Source of the DNA: Tenacibaculum larymnensis
Lineage (GTDB): Bacteria > Bacteroidota > Bacteroidia > Flavobacteriales > Flavobacteriaceae
DNA: 64,000 bases
Reading direction: 5' to 3'
Assembly (NCBI RefSeq): GCF_028829235.1
Contig: NZ_JAIWJY010000013.1
Coordinates: 18,116 to 82,115, forward strand
Part shown: positions 9,166 to 17,156 of the stretch, one piece after another
Layout: each line of letters begins with the position of its first letter
Numbering within the stretch: position 1 is the first letter of the stretch
Notes under the pieces: generated by a model
The model's input: only the letters and a program-made list of their open reading frames with translations
Databases searched by the model: none
What the model was told of the DNA's origin: nothing
Position numbers and translations under genes: made by a program

Positions 9166-9774
9166 ATGAAAATAATTTGTATAGGGCGTAATTACGCAAA
9201 ACATATAGAAGAATTAGCAAATGAAAGACCAGAAAACCCAGTCGTTTTCTTAAAGCCAGATTCGGCTATTCTTCCTAAGAAAATGCCATTTTTCATTCCA
9301 CCATTTTCAAATGATATTCATTATGAGGTAGAAGTATTGGTAAAAATAAACAAAGTAGGAAAACATATTTCTCCAAAATTTGCACACAAGTATTACGACA
9401 CTGTTGGATTAGGGATTGATTTTACAGCTCGTGATGTACAAGCGCAATGTAAAGAAAAAGGATTGCCTTGGGAAAAAGCAAAAGCTTTTGATGGTAGTGC
9501 TATAGTAGGAGAGTTTTTTCCAAAAGAAGACTTTGACTTAGAAAACTTATCTTTTCAATTACAGAAGAACGATGAGGTTGTGCAAGATGGAAATACATCT
9601 AGTATGTTGTGGAAAATTGATGAATTGATTAGTTATGTGTCGCAATATTTCACGTTGAAAAAAGGAGATATTATTTTTACAGGAACACCAGCAGGTGTTG
9701 GGAAGGTGGCTGAGAATGACATTTTAACAGGAATTATAGAAGGAAAGCAAGCTTTTCAAATTAAAGTAAAATAA
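9166..9774 (+). CDS. Fumarylacetoacetate hydrolase family protein
   Basis: 202 residues, a single FAH catalytic domain. Visible signatures are CIGRNYAKH at the N-terminus, VVFLKPDSAI, the metal-binding EVEVLVKI, GLGIDFTARDVQ and the C-terminal FTGTPAGVGK. Small FAH proteins of this type are acylpyruvases, oxaloacetate decarboxylases or related hydrolases; the exact substrate cannot be read here. It ends at a strong hairpin terminator, and the next gene, cinA, starts just after it. Confidence 0.88.
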   Translation: MKIICIGRNYAKHIEELANERPENPVVFLKPDSAILPKKMPFFIPPFSNDIHYEVEVLVKINKVGKHISPKFAHKYYDTVGLGIDFTARDVQAQCKEKGLPWEKAKAFDGSAIVGEFFPKEDFDLENLSFQLQKNDEVVQDGNTSSMLWKIDELISYVSQYFTLKKGDIIFTGTPAGVGKVAENDILTGIIEGKQAFQIKVK

Positions 9775-9779
9775 AATAT

Positions 9780-9806
9780 ATCCCGCTTCGGCGGGATTCT
9801 TTTTTA
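9780..9806 (+). terminator. Intrinsic terminator after FAH-family gene
   Basis: TCCCGC-TTCG-GCGGGA hairpin with a stable UUCG tetraloop, followed by a T-rich tract. It ends 10 bp before the cinA start codon. Confidence 0.9.
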
Positions 9807-9815
9807 GATATATAA

Positions 9816-11060
9816 ATGAATGCAGAAATCATTACGATAGGAGATGAAATTCTTATCGGACAAATTGTAGATACCAATTCTCAATGGATTGGTCAAGAAC
9901 TTAATAAAATTGGAATTTCGGTTTATCAAATCTCCTCAATTCAGGATGAAAAACAACACATATTAAATGCGTTAAAAGAAGCAGAAAGTAGAGCAGATAT
10001 TGTGATAATAACTGGAGGATTGGGACCTACCAGAGACGATATCACAAAAAAAACAATTGCTGAATATTTTCAAGACGATAAGATTATTGAATATCCAGAG
10101 GTGATTGATAATATTAAATATTTATTCAAAAAAGTTAATCACCCATTCAACGAAATTCAAAAATACCAAGCACAGCTTCCATCAAAAGCAACCTTATTAA
10201 TGAATCGTTTAGGAACGGCACCTGGAATGTGGTTTTACGAAAACGATACGGTTTTTGTGTCGCTTCCTGGAGTTCCTTATGAAATGAAAGGATTAATGAA
10301 GTATGATGTACTACCAAAGTTACAGTCTACTTTTAAATTGCCATTTATTTTACACCGAACCATTATGACAGTAGGTACAGGTGAAACAATTATTGCTGAA
10401 AGAATTTCTGATTGGGAAGATAATTTACCTGATTTTATAAAATTAGCATATTTACCATCTTACGGAAGTGTTCGTTTACGATTATCAGCTAAAGGAAACG
10501 ATGAAGATTTATTAGCGAAAGAGATGGAGAAGCAGGTTGCTGCACTATATGAATTAATTTCTGAGATAATTGTAGGTGATGATAATGAAACTTCATTAGA
10601 AAAAGAGGTAGGGAAACTGTTAAAACAATATGGTAAAACCGTAGCTACTGCAGAGAGTTTAACAGGAGGAAAAATTGCGTCAACTATTGTTTCCGTTTCA
10701 GGGGCGTCATCCTATTTTATGGGCGGATTTGTTACGTATACAGCAGCGTTAAAACAACAACTACTTGGGGTTTCTAAAGAAACAATAGATAAGTTTACTG
10801 TGGTAAGTAAAGAGGTAGCAAAGGAAATGGCTAAAGGATGTTTAGAAAAATTACAAACAGATTTTGCTATAGCTGTAACAGGAAATGCAGGCCCAACAAC
10901 CGATCATAACGATAAAAGTGTAGGCTTGGTGTATATTGGTATAGCAACGAAAAACGGAGTGGAAGTTCATGAGTTTAATTTTGGGCAACCGAGAGAAAAA
11001 GTTATTAATAGAACGGTAACCAAATCTTTAGAACTATTACAGGCTGCCATATTAAAATAA
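9816..11060 (+). CDS. cinA: CinA family nicotinamide-nucleotide amidase
   Basis: 414 residues with both CinA domains: the N-terminal MoCF-like COG1058 domain (IITIGDEILIGQ, TGGLGPTRDD) and the C-terminal amidase domain (ATAESLTGGKIAS, VTGNAGP). In characterised members the C-terminal domain deamidates NMN in pyridine nucleotide salvage and the N-terminal domain cleaves ADP-ribose. In many bacteria the gene is linked to competence, but nothing here indicates that. Two -7-like boxes for the ribosomal genes follow its stop. Confidence 0.93.
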   Translation: MNAEIITIGDEILIGQIVDTNSQWIGQELNKIGISVYQISSIQDEKQHILNALKEAESRADIVIITGGLGPTRDDITKKTIAEYFQDDKIIEYPEVIDNIKYLFKKVNHPFNEIQKYQAQLPSKATLLMNRLGTAPGMWFYENDTVFVSLPGVPYEMKGLMKYDVLPKLQSTFKLPFILHRTIMTVGTGETIIAERISDWEDNLPDFIKLAYLPSYGSVRLRLSAKGNDEDLLAKEMEKQVAALYELISEIIVGDDNETSLEKEVGKLLKQYGKTVATAESLTGGKIASTIVSVSGASSYFMGGFVTYTAALKQQLLGVSKETIDKFTVVSKEVAKEMAKGCLEKLQTDFAIAVTGNAGPTTDHNDKSVGLVYIGIATKNGVEVHEFNFGQPREKVINRTVTKSLELLQAAILK

Positions 11061-11065
11061 ATTAG

Positions 11066-11161
11066 TATTTTTGCGCCCGTTACGCTTCCAAATAGGTTAG
11101 ATGCTGAACCTAGTTTTGAAAAGATTAAAATTAATTAAAAATTTAATCGAGAATATTTTTG
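11066..11161 (+). promoter_or_regulatory. Putative rpmB promoter region with leader hairpin
   Basis: Two -7-type boxes, TATTTTTG at 11066-11073 and at 11154-11161, precede rpmB. Between them is a short stem-loop TAGGTT-N8-AACCTA at 11093-11112. If the upstream box is used, the ribosomal protein genes have a leader of about 150 nt with this hairpin, which could be an autoregulatory element. That is inference from position only. Confidence 0.4.
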
Positions 11162-11226
11162 TGCAGTAAATTAAAATGCATAAATTTGCACCTCGTTTAG
11201 AAATAACACTAAAAACTGTCAAGAAG

Positions 11227-11466
11227 ATGTCTAGAGTTTGTGAATTAACAGGAAAAAAAGCGATGGTAGGTAACAATGTATCTCACGCTTTAAATAGAAC
11301 TAAAAGAAGATTTAACGCTAATTTAATGACTAAGCGTTTCTATATTCCAGAAGAAGATAAATGGGTAACTTTAAAAGTATCTGCTTCTGCATTAAAAAAT
11401 ATTAATAAAAAAGGAATCTCTGCGGTTATTAAAGAAGCTAGAGAAAAAGGTTTCTTAACTAAATAA
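11227..11466 (+). CDS. rpmB: 50S ribosomal protein L28
   Basis: 79 residues starting [20 protein letters not shown], the canonical bacterial L28 N-terminus. The in-frame ATG at 11176 would add 17 residues absent from L28 and lies just after a -7-like box, so I use 11227. It heads the conserved set rpmB-rpmG-DUF4295-ftsY. The N-terminal region keeps only one cysteine, so it is a zinc-free type. Confidence 0.95.
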   Translation: MSRVCELTGKKAMVGNNVSHALNRTKRRFNANLMTKRFYIPEEDKWVTLKVSASALKNINKKGISAVIKEAREKGFLTK

Positions 11467-11493
11467 TTCCTTACTAGATAAAATTTTAGAGAG

Positions 11494-11676
11494 ATGGCAA
11501 AAAAAGGAAACAGAGTTCAAGTAATTTTAGAGTGTACTGAGCATAAAGCTTCTGGTCAACCAGGAACTTCTCGTTATATTACAACAAAGAACAAAAAAAA
11601 TACTCCTGATAGAATGGAATTAAAGAAATTTAATCCAATCTTAAAGAAGATGACAGTTCATAAAGAAATTAAATAA
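11494..11676 (+). CDS. rpmG: 50S ribosomal protein L33
   Basis: 60 residues with the L33 pattern [34 protein letters not shown] and a basic C-terminus. Only the first position of the usual two CxxC zinc pairs is a cysteine, so it is a zinc-independent L33. It lies 27 bp after rpmB and is surely in the same transcript. Confidence 0.95.
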   Translation: MAKKGNRVQVILECTEHKASGQPGTSRYITTKNKKNTPDRMELKKFNPILKKMTVHKEIK

Positions 11677-11704
11677 TAAGCTACGGCGTAAACTTTAATA
11701 TAAA

Positions 11705-11857
11705 ATGGCAAAGAAATCAGTAGCATCGTTACAAACAGGTTCGAAAAGATTAACCAAAGCTATCAAAATGGTAAAGTCTCCTAAATCTGGAGCTTACACT
11801 TTTGTTGAAGCTATTATGGATCCAACACAAGTAAGCGACTTTTTAGCAAAAAAGTAA
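11705..11857 (+). CDS. DUF4295 small basic protein
   Basis: A 50-residue ORF, starting MAKKSVASLQTGSKRLTKAI and ending DPTQVSDFLAKK. It matches the DUF4295 family, which in Bacteroidota lies immediately after rpmG. The protein is lysine-rich and of ribosomal-protein-like size and composition; a ribosome-associated role is suggested by its fixed place in the rpmB-rpmG-ftsY set but is not shown. It starts 28 bp after the rpmG stop and is followed by the operon terminator. Confidence 0.9.
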   Translation: MAKKSVASLQTGSKRLTKAIKMVKSPKSGAYTFVEAIMDPTQVSDFLAKK

Positions 11858-11877
11858 TTCTTGTATACAGTTTAAAG

Positions 11878-11912
11878 AAAAGCTACTTTCATTAGAGAGT
11901 AGCTTTTTTATA
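11878..11912 (+). terminator. Terminator of the rpmB-rpmG-DUF4295 transcript
   Basis: AAGCTACT and AGTAGCTT form an 8-bp stem around a 10-nt loop, followed by a T-run. It lies 21 bp after the DUF4295 stop. Confidence 0.85.
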
Positions 11913-11945
11913 TTTACACGTTTGTATTAACAACACAAGTATAAG

Positions 11946-12042
11946 TTGGGCATTACCCCTAGCGGGTCGGGCTTTCGGCAGTCGCTTCCCGAAGTATCGG
12001 GAGAGCTTCAACAAATGCCTCAATCCCTAACGCAAGAGTAAT
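11946..12042. repeat. GC-rich structured extragenic element
   Basis: About 97 bp much richer in G+C than its surroundings, between the ribosomal genes and ftsY. It begins TTGGGCATTACCCC, continues GCGGGTCGGGCTTTCGGC, holds a perfect hairpin TCCCGA-AGTA-TCGGGA at 11987-12002, and ends CTCAATCCCTAACGCAA. I recall closely similar intergenic sequences in other flavobacterial genomes, so I call it a dispersed repeat, but no second copy exists in this window. No ORF of note crosses it. Confidence 0.55.
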
Positions 12043-12109
12043 GACAATTTGACCGTATTAATAAAACGGTATAGTTTTTAACCTATGTAAGCGATTATAA
12101 AATTTAAGA

Positions 12110-13063
12110 ATGAGTTTTTTTAAGAAAATCTTCTCGAAAGAGAAAAAGGAAACCTTAGATAAGGGGTTAGAAAAAACCAAAACAAGTTTTTTCTCTAAAT
12201 TATCAAAAGCAGTTGCAGGAAAAGCAAAGGTTGATGATGATGTATTAGATAATTTAGAAGAAGTATTGGTATCGTCAGATGTAGGTGTAGAAACTACCTT
12301 AAAAATTATTGATAGAATTGAAGAGCGTGTATCTAAAGATAAGTATTTAGGTACAGATGAGTTAAACCAAATCTTACGTGAAGAAATAGCAGGTTTGTTA
12401 TCTGAAACAAATACTGGTGATGAAACCGATTTTACCATACCGGCTAATAAAAAACCATATGTTTTGATGGTTGTAGGAGTAAATGGAGTAGGAAAAACAA
12501 CAACCATTGGTAAGCTAGCTTCACAGTTTAAAAAGAAAGGCTTAAAAGTGGTTTTAGGAGCAGCTGATACGTTTAGAGCAGCAGCAATAGACCAGTTACA
12601 AGTTTGGGCAGATAGAACAGACGTACCAATTGTACGTCAAGAAATGGGCTCAGACCCAGCCTCTGTAGCTTTTGATACTGTTCAGTCAGGAGTTAACCAA
12701 GATGCAGATGTAATCATTATTGATACAGCAGGACGTTTACATAACAAAGTAAACCTTATGAATGAGCTAACAAAAATAAAGCGTGTAATGCAAAAAGTAA
12801 TACCAGATGCACCACACGATGTATTGTTAGTATTAGATGGTTCAACAGGGCAAAATGCTTTTGAACAAGCAAAACAATTTACTAAAGCAACCGAAGTTAC
12901 TTCATTGGCAGTAACAAAATTAGACGGAACAGCAAAAGGAGGAGTGGTAATTGGTATTTCAGATCAATTCCAAATTCCAGTTAAATATATCGGAGTAGGA
13001 GAAGGTATTGATGATTTACAAGTGTTTAATAAACACGAATTTGTAGATTCTTTCTTTAAGTAA
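12110..13063 (+). CDS. ftsY: Signal recognition particle receptor FtsY
   Basis: 317 residues: a short charged amphipathic N-terminus (MSFFKKIFSKEKKE), the helical N domain, and the SRP GTPase G domain with GVNGVGKTTTIGKLA (G1), DTFRAAAIDQL (insertion box), DTAGR (G3) and TKLDGTAKGG (G4/closing loop). It lacks the long acidic A domain of E. coli FtsY, as is common in Bacteroidota. It docks SRP-ribosome complexes at the membrane. It follows the ribosomal gene set after the GC-rich element and ends at a bidirectional terminator. Confidence 0.95.
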   Translation: MSFFKKIFSKEKKETLDKGLEKTKTSFFSKLSKAVAGKAKVDDDVLDNLEEVLVSSDVGVETTLKIIDRIEERVSKDKYLGTDELNQILREEIAGLLSETNTGDETDFTIPANKKPYVLMVVGVNGVGKTTTIGKLASQFKKKGLKVVLGAADTFRAAAIDQLQVWADRTDVPIVRQEMGSDPASVAFDTVQSGVNQDADVIIIDTAGRLHNKVNLMNELTKIKRVMQKVIPDAPHDVLLVLDGSTGQNAFEQAKQFTKATEVTSLAVTKLDGTAKGGVVIGISDQFQIPVKYIGVGEGIDDLQVFNKHEFVDSFFK

Positions 13064-13096
13064 TATTATTCCAGAAAAGACAGGAAACAATAATAG

Positions 13097-13128
13097 AAAA
13101 AAACTCCCAATTTGGGAGTTTTTTTATT
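13097..13128. terminator. Bidirectional terminator between ftsY and nitroreductase gene
   Basis: AAACTCCC-AATTT-GGGAGTTTTTTT with A-run before and T-run after; it sits between convergent stops at 13063 and 13131. Confidence 0.85.
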
Positions 13129-13130
13129 TT

Positions 13131-13730
13131 TTAAATTGTCTCAATAACCTTATCAAGAGTTAATCTCGATTTAGGTTTTCTATCAGGTTGGTTAGAGTCT
13201 TCTTCATCTCTATAGCCTATAGCTACAGCAACAAGAGTGGAATAACCTTCGTTATTCAAAATTTTGTCATAATTTTCAGGTTCAATACCTTCCATTGGAG
13301 TAGCATCAATTCCCATTTCAGCACAAGCACTTAAAAAGACTCCTAAAGCTAAATAAACCTGCTTATCAAACCAAGCTTTAATCTCTTCTTCAGGTTTTGG
13401 TTTTATAAACTCTTTATAGTAGTTTACAGCTCCTTCTGGTAGTTCTTCCTCAATTTGTTTTTCAAATAATGCTACGTCATTAATTCTGTTAAACACCACA
13501 ACAGTATCGCTTTCAAGAACCTTACTAGTGTTTAGCCAAGATACCTCTGAAAGTTGTTGCTTAGTATCAGCATCAGAAACAAAAATAAATTTCCAAGGTT
13601 GACTATTTATTGATGAAGGACTTAGTTGTAAAACCAGTTGCAACTCTTTAATTTTTTCTGATTCAATTTTTTTTGAAGCATTGTATTTTTTGGTAGTATA
13701 ACGTTGTTGCATTGATGTTATAAAGCTCAT
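13131..13730 (-). CDS. Nitroreductase family protein (NfsB-like)
   Basis: 199-residue FMN-dependent NAD(P)H oxidoreductase fold. Signatures are RYTTKKYNASKKIESEKI at the N-terminus, LSPSSINSQPWKFIFV with the FMN-binding serine and asparagine, and a C-terminal AVAIGYRDEEDSNQPDRKPKSR near the second FMN contact. Such enzymes reduce quinones and nitro compounds. The gene is divergent from an HxlR-type regulator across a 96-bp region with a palindrome, the usual arrangement for a redox-inducible reductase and its repressor. Confidence 0.88.
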   Translation of the reverse strand: MSFITSMQQRYTTKKYNASKKIESEKIKELQLVLQLSPSSINSQPWKFIFVSDADTKQQLSEVSWLNTSKVLESDTVVVFNRINDVALFEKQIEEELPEGAVNYYKEFIKPKPEEEIKAWFDKQVYLALGVFLSACAEMGIDATPMEGIEPENYDKILNNEGYSTLVAVAIGYRDEEDSNQPDRKPKSRLTLDKVIETI

Positions 13731-13749
13731 ATTCTATTTTTTTAATTAA

Positions 13750-13785
13750 ACTATAAAAATTATAGTAGCAAAAGTAATTATAGTA
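13750..13785. promoter_or_regulatory. Putative HxlR operator: palindrome and direct repeat
   Basis: ACTATA-N5-TATAGT forms a perfect palindrome at 13750-13766. The half-site TATAGTA recurs 18 bp on at 13779-13785, and GATAGTA is found at 13814-13820. The spacing puts the sites in the divergent nitroreductase/HxlR promoter region. That the neighbouring HxlR protein binds here is inference. Confidence 0.5.
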
Positions 13786-13788
13786 TTT

Positions 13789-13796
13789 TATCTTTG
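13789..13796 (+). promoter_or_regulatory. -7 box of the hxlR-type gene
   Basis: TATCTTTG is an exact TAnnTTTG match, 31 bp before the start codon and directly after the second operator half-site, so a repressor bound there would block it. Confidence 0.6.
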
Positions 13797-13826
13797 CAAT
13801 AACGGTCAAAAAGGATAGTATAAGTT

Positions 13827-14183
13827 ATGGAGGTACAAACATCTAAAACACTTAAATTTAAAGGAAAAGAGTTTCCTTGTTGCACAAGTCTTACCATGGG
13901 GATTATTGGAGGGAAATGGAAAACTGTCATTCTTTTTCATTTAATAAAAGGAACACTTCGTTATAGTGAATTAAGAAAAGAAATTCCAATGGTTACAGAA
14001 CGAACGCTCAGCTTGCAGTTAAAATCGTTGGAAGAGGACGGAGTAATTAAAAGAAAGGTGTACACATCAAAACCTCCTTTAAAAGTAGAATATTCTTTAA
14101 CTGATTTAGGAAAAACATTGATTCCAGTAGTGCAATCTATTGCAGATTGGGGAGATTTTGTAGTAAACAACTACTCCAAGTAA
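13827..14183 (+). CDS. HxlR family winged-helix transcriptional regulator
   Basis: 118 residues with the HxlR domain: CCTSLTMGIIGGKWKTVILFHL, RYSELRKEIP, VTERTLSLQLKSLEEDGVIKR for the recognition helix and wing, and a C-terminal SLTDLGKTL. Adjacent cysteines in FPCCTS near the N-terminus are at the place where redox- or quinone-sensing members such as YodB carry their sensor cysteine. With a divergent nitroreductase and a palindromic site between, it is probably a thiol/quinone-responsive repressor of that gene; this is inferred from context. Confidence 0.9.
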   Translation: MEVQTSKTLKFKGKEFPCCTSLTMGIIGGKWKTVILFHLIKGTLRYSELRKEIPMVTERTLSLQLKSLEEDGVIKRKVYTSKPPLKVEYSLTDLGKTLIPVVQSIADWGDFVVNNYSK

Positions 14184-14266
14184 AAATTAGTAAACCGCAA
14201 GCTATTTGAATTCATATACGGGAAAGCTTCTTTTTAGGGTAAAAGTAACTTTTCGTTTTTTATAAT

Positions 14267-14274
14267 TACATTTG
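14267..14274 (+). promoter_or_regulatory. -7 box of the amidase gene
   Basis: TACATTTG matches TAnnTTTG, 21 bp before the amidase start codon. The gene therefore has a short leader and its own promoter. Confidence 0.5.
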
Positions 14275-14294
14275 ATAATCAAATACTTGACTCC

Positions 14295-15941
14295 ATGAAA
14301 AAAATACTACTATTACTATTAATTACTTTATTTATTAATTCATGCAAGCAAACATCCAGTAAATTGTACTTTAAAAAGTATGATGAATCTTCAGAAATAG
14401 AAGCACAGCAAGAGCATGAAAAGAAGAGAATGCAGTTTAAGCTGCTACAGTCTAATTTTTTAGATTTAAATAAAGAATTTAAACCTTTTGAAAAGGAGTT
14501 ATCAAAATTTTCAGAAGAAGAATATCAACAACTAAAACCATTAATTTTAGAAAAAGATATTCCAACTATTCAAAAAAGCATAACAAATAAAAAACTCACC
14601 TACGAAAAACTAACATTATTCTATTTATATAGAATTCGAAAATATGAAAGTGATAGTACAAAGTATTTGAATGCAATAATATCATTAAATCCAAAAGTTT
14701 TAGAAGAAGCGAGAGCAAAAGATAAAGAGGCTAAAGAGGTTAATGAATATTCGCTTAGTGGAATTCCTATTCTAATAAAAGATAATATTGATGCAGAAGG
14801 AATGATAACTACAGCAGGAGCAGTAGCCTTACAAAACAATTTAACCGATAGCGATGCTTTTATTGTTAAAAAATTAAAAGAAGCAGGAGCGTTGATTTTA
14901 GGAAAAGTAAACTTAAGTGAATGGGCATATTTCTTTTGTGAAGATTGCCCGTTAGGTTATAGCGCTACAGGAGGGCAAACCTTAAATCCTTATGGAAGAA
15001 AAATTTTTGAAACAGGAGGCTCAAGCTCAGGAAGTGGAGTTTCAGTAGCAGCTAACTATGCAGTAGCTGCTGTAGGTACAGAAACCGCTGGGTCTATAAC
15101 TTCACCATCAAGTCAGAACTCAGTGGTTGGATTAAAACCAACAATTGGTGTTTTAAGTCGATCAGGAATTGTTCCGATTTCAAGTACGTTAGATACACCA
15201 GGACCGATGACTAAAAGCATAGTAGATAATGCTATTTTATTTGAAGCAATGCTTGGGAAAGACAACGAAGATGCTGCTTCTTTAGAAATAGAAGATTTTA
15301 AACCTAAAGAATTGCTTAATGAAAGCTACACAATTAAAGGAAAAAGAATAGGAGTACTAAAACCTATATTAACAGATTCTATCTATAAAGCAAGTGTAGA
15401 AAAGTTACAAGAAGCTGGTGCAGAAATTATAGAGATAACTCCACCAGAAATTTCATTTGATGGATTTATTACGCTGCTAAATATAGATATGAAACATGAT
15501 TTACCTAAATACCTATCTACTTATGCAAACAAAGAGCTAACAGTAAAAGGTATAGAAGATGTAGTTGCATACAACAAAAAAGATTTTATTAAAAGAGCTC
15601 CTTACGGACAACAGCTATTTGAAGGAATAGTAAAAGACACAACAACTTTAGCACAGTTAGAAGTCGTAAAAGATAGTTTGAATTTTAATGGTAAAAAGTT
15701 TTTACAAGATTTAAAAACGCAAAATTTAGATGCTATTCTATCTATTAATAATTATCATTCTGGTATTGCAGCAGTAGCGAAGTATCCGACATTAACAGTT
15801 CCTATGGGATATAAAAACTCAGGAGAACCTGTTAGTTTAACGTTTATAGGGAAGCCTTTTACTGAAAAAGAATTATTGCAGCTAGGATATACATTTGAAC
15901 AACTAACGAAAGTAAGAAAGACTCCAGTTGATTATCATTAA
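14295..15941 (+). CDS. Amidase signature family lipoprotein
   Basis: 548 residues. The N-terminus MKKILLLLLITLFINSC is a lipoprotein signal with Cys17. The amidase core has the catalytic lysine in IPILIKDNID and the glycine/serine-rich stretch GGSSSGSGVSVAANYAVA followed by GTETAGSITSPSSQN, which hold the cis-Ser and the nucleophilic Ser of the Ser-cisSer-Lys triad. A 110-residue charged helical segment separates lipid anchor and core. Exported amidases of this type hydrolyse small amides or peptide amides; the substrate is unknown. It is not the GatA subunit, which is cytoplasmic. Confidence 0.88.
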   Translation: MKKILLLLLITLFINSCKQTSSKLYFKKYDESSEIEAQQEHEKKRMQFKLLQSNFLDLNKEFKPFEKELSKFSEEEYQQLKPLILEKDIPTIQKSITNKKLTYEKLTLFYLYRIRKYESDSTKYLNAIISLNPKVLEEARAKDKEAKEVNEYSLSGIPILIKDNIDAEGMITTAGAVALQNNLTDSDAFIVKKLKEAGALILGKVNLSEWAYFFCEDCPLGYSATGGQTLNPYGRKIFETGGSSSGSGVSVAANYAVAAVGTETAGSITSPSSQNSVVGLKPTIGVLSRSGIVPISSTLDTPGPMTKSIVDNAILFEAMLGKDNEDAASLEIEDFKPKELLNESYTIKGKRIGVLKPILTDSIYKASVEKLQEAGAEIIEITPPEISFDGFITLLNIDMKHDLPKYLSTYANKELTVKGIEDVVAYNKKDFIKRAPYGQQLFEGIVKDTTTLAQLEVVKDSLNFNGKKFLQDLKTQNLDAILSINNYHSGIAAVAKYPTLTVPMGYKNSGEPVSLTFIGKPFTEKELLQLGYTFEQLTKVRKTPVDYH

Positions 15942-15955
15942 TTGACAATATATAA

Positions 15956-15986
15956 AATAAAAACTCCCAATTCGGGAGTTTTTATT
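15956..15986. terminator. Bidirectional terminator between amidase and SMP-30-like genes
   Basis: AAACTCCC-AATTC-GGGAGTTT hairpin with A- and T-rich flanks, between stops at 15941 and 15987 of convergent genes. Confidence 0.85.
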
Positions 15987-17090
15987 TTAATCTTCTAATT
16001 TGTATTTTCCAATATGACCAGACACATCTCCGCCGAGATAAAGATATCCCTCATGCTCTTCAACAGAACTAGCTTCCGACACAACTTTACCAGTTGTGTC
16101 ATAATAAGTTTTTAAAATCTCTCCATCAGCACTCAAATGCATAATCATTCCATAGCGAGCTACTTTAGGTTGTAAAAATAGAGGAAGACCATAAACTAAC
16201 TTTTTTACAAGAGGTTTAGAATGTATTTCATCTAAAGAAGAATCTCTTTTAGTTGAAAAACCAAGCCAAAAGCTACCATCGACTCTTCTAGAGATTCCAT
16301 TAGGAAAACCAGGTAGGTTGTCTAGAAAAACATCAGTTGTTCCTTTATTACTACCTTTTAACCAGTATCTAAGAATTCTATATTTAGCTAAATCTACCAT
16401 TAAAACAAAGTCATCATTTTGAGAAACAGCAACTCCGTTTCCAAAATAAGTGCCATCTATGAGTGTTTTTACTTCTTTAGTTTTAGGATTGTAACTATAA
16501 AGACCTCCATCGGGTTTCGCTTCCATTAACAATTTCCAAATATGGGTTCTGCTAAAAGGAAGTTTTGAAGAAGTATTGGTAAAATAAATAATTCCATCTG
16601 AAGCAATGTCTACATCATTGGGAATAAGAAATTTATTTCCGTGTTCATCTTCGCTTGCTAAAGTTGTGATTTTTCCATTTTTGTCAACACTAATCAACCC
16701 TCTTTTTAAGTCGCAAGCAATTAGATTTTGATTGCTGTCAAAATGTAAACCAGCAACCCAAGATTCAGTATTACAAAACACAGAAACTTTTCCCGATGTG
16801 TCAATTTTTAAAATTCTACCATCTGAAAAATCTGTTTCAGAAATGTGTACCCCACAATATAAGTTTCCTTGTTTGTCTACGGCAATATCCTCAGGCCCAT
16901 ACCAACCGTCTAAATTGATGTGTTGGGTTGAGCTTAAAAGCTCATTTTCAAGAAGCGCGCCTACTAACTTAGGAGGTGTGGGAGGAGACCAAGCTTCTGG
17001 ATTAATTGAACATGATTTAAAAGTAACACTGGTTATAAAAATGAGTAAGATTAATAGTGTAGCGTATCTTACTAATGATGCAATTTTCAT
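15987..17090 (-). CDS. SMP-30/strictosidine-synthase-like beta-propeller protein
   Basis: 367 residues with an N-terminal hydrophobic segment (about 8-25) that anchors or exports it. The rest is a six-bladed propeller of the SMP-30/gluconolactonase and strictosidine-synthase-like superfamily: GPEDIAVDKQGNLYCGV, FLIPNDVDIASDGIIYFTN, YFGNGVAVSQNDDFVLMVD and FPNGISRRVDGSFWLGF show the repeated D-G-x-hydrophobic pattern and the metal-site asparagine/aspartate positions. Lactonase or arylesterase activity is possible; the true substrate is unknown. It lies 66 bp downstream of a Crp/Fnr-type gene on the same strand. Confidence 0.82.
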   Translation of the reverse strand: MKIASLVRYATLLILLIFITSVTFKSCSINPEAWSPPTPPKLVGALLENELLSSTQHINLDGWYGPEDIAVDKQGNLYCGVHISETDFSDGRILKIDTSGKVSVFCNTESWVAGLHFDSNQNLIACDLKRGLISVDKNGKITTLASEDEHGNKFLIPNDVDIASDGIIYFTNTSSKLPFSRTHIWKLLMEAKPDGGLYSYNPKTKEVKTLIDGTYFGNGVAVSQNDDFVLMVDLAKYRILRYWLKGSNKGTTDVFLDNLPGFPNGISRRVDGSFWLGFSTKRDSSLDEIHSKPLVKKLVYGLPLFLQPKVARYGMIMHLSADGEILKTYYDTTGKVVSEASSVEEHEGYLYLGGDVSGHIGKYKLED

Positions 17091-17156
17091 TGTATTTATT
17101 TTTTGATTTATAAAAACAAAGAAAATGAGGGAAAACTATTTTTATCTTGACAAATG

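Noticed and set aside
11946..12042. Integron attC site or insertion sequence end
   Set aside because: The ends are not clean inverted complements of the attC type, and there is no integrase or cassette array nearby.
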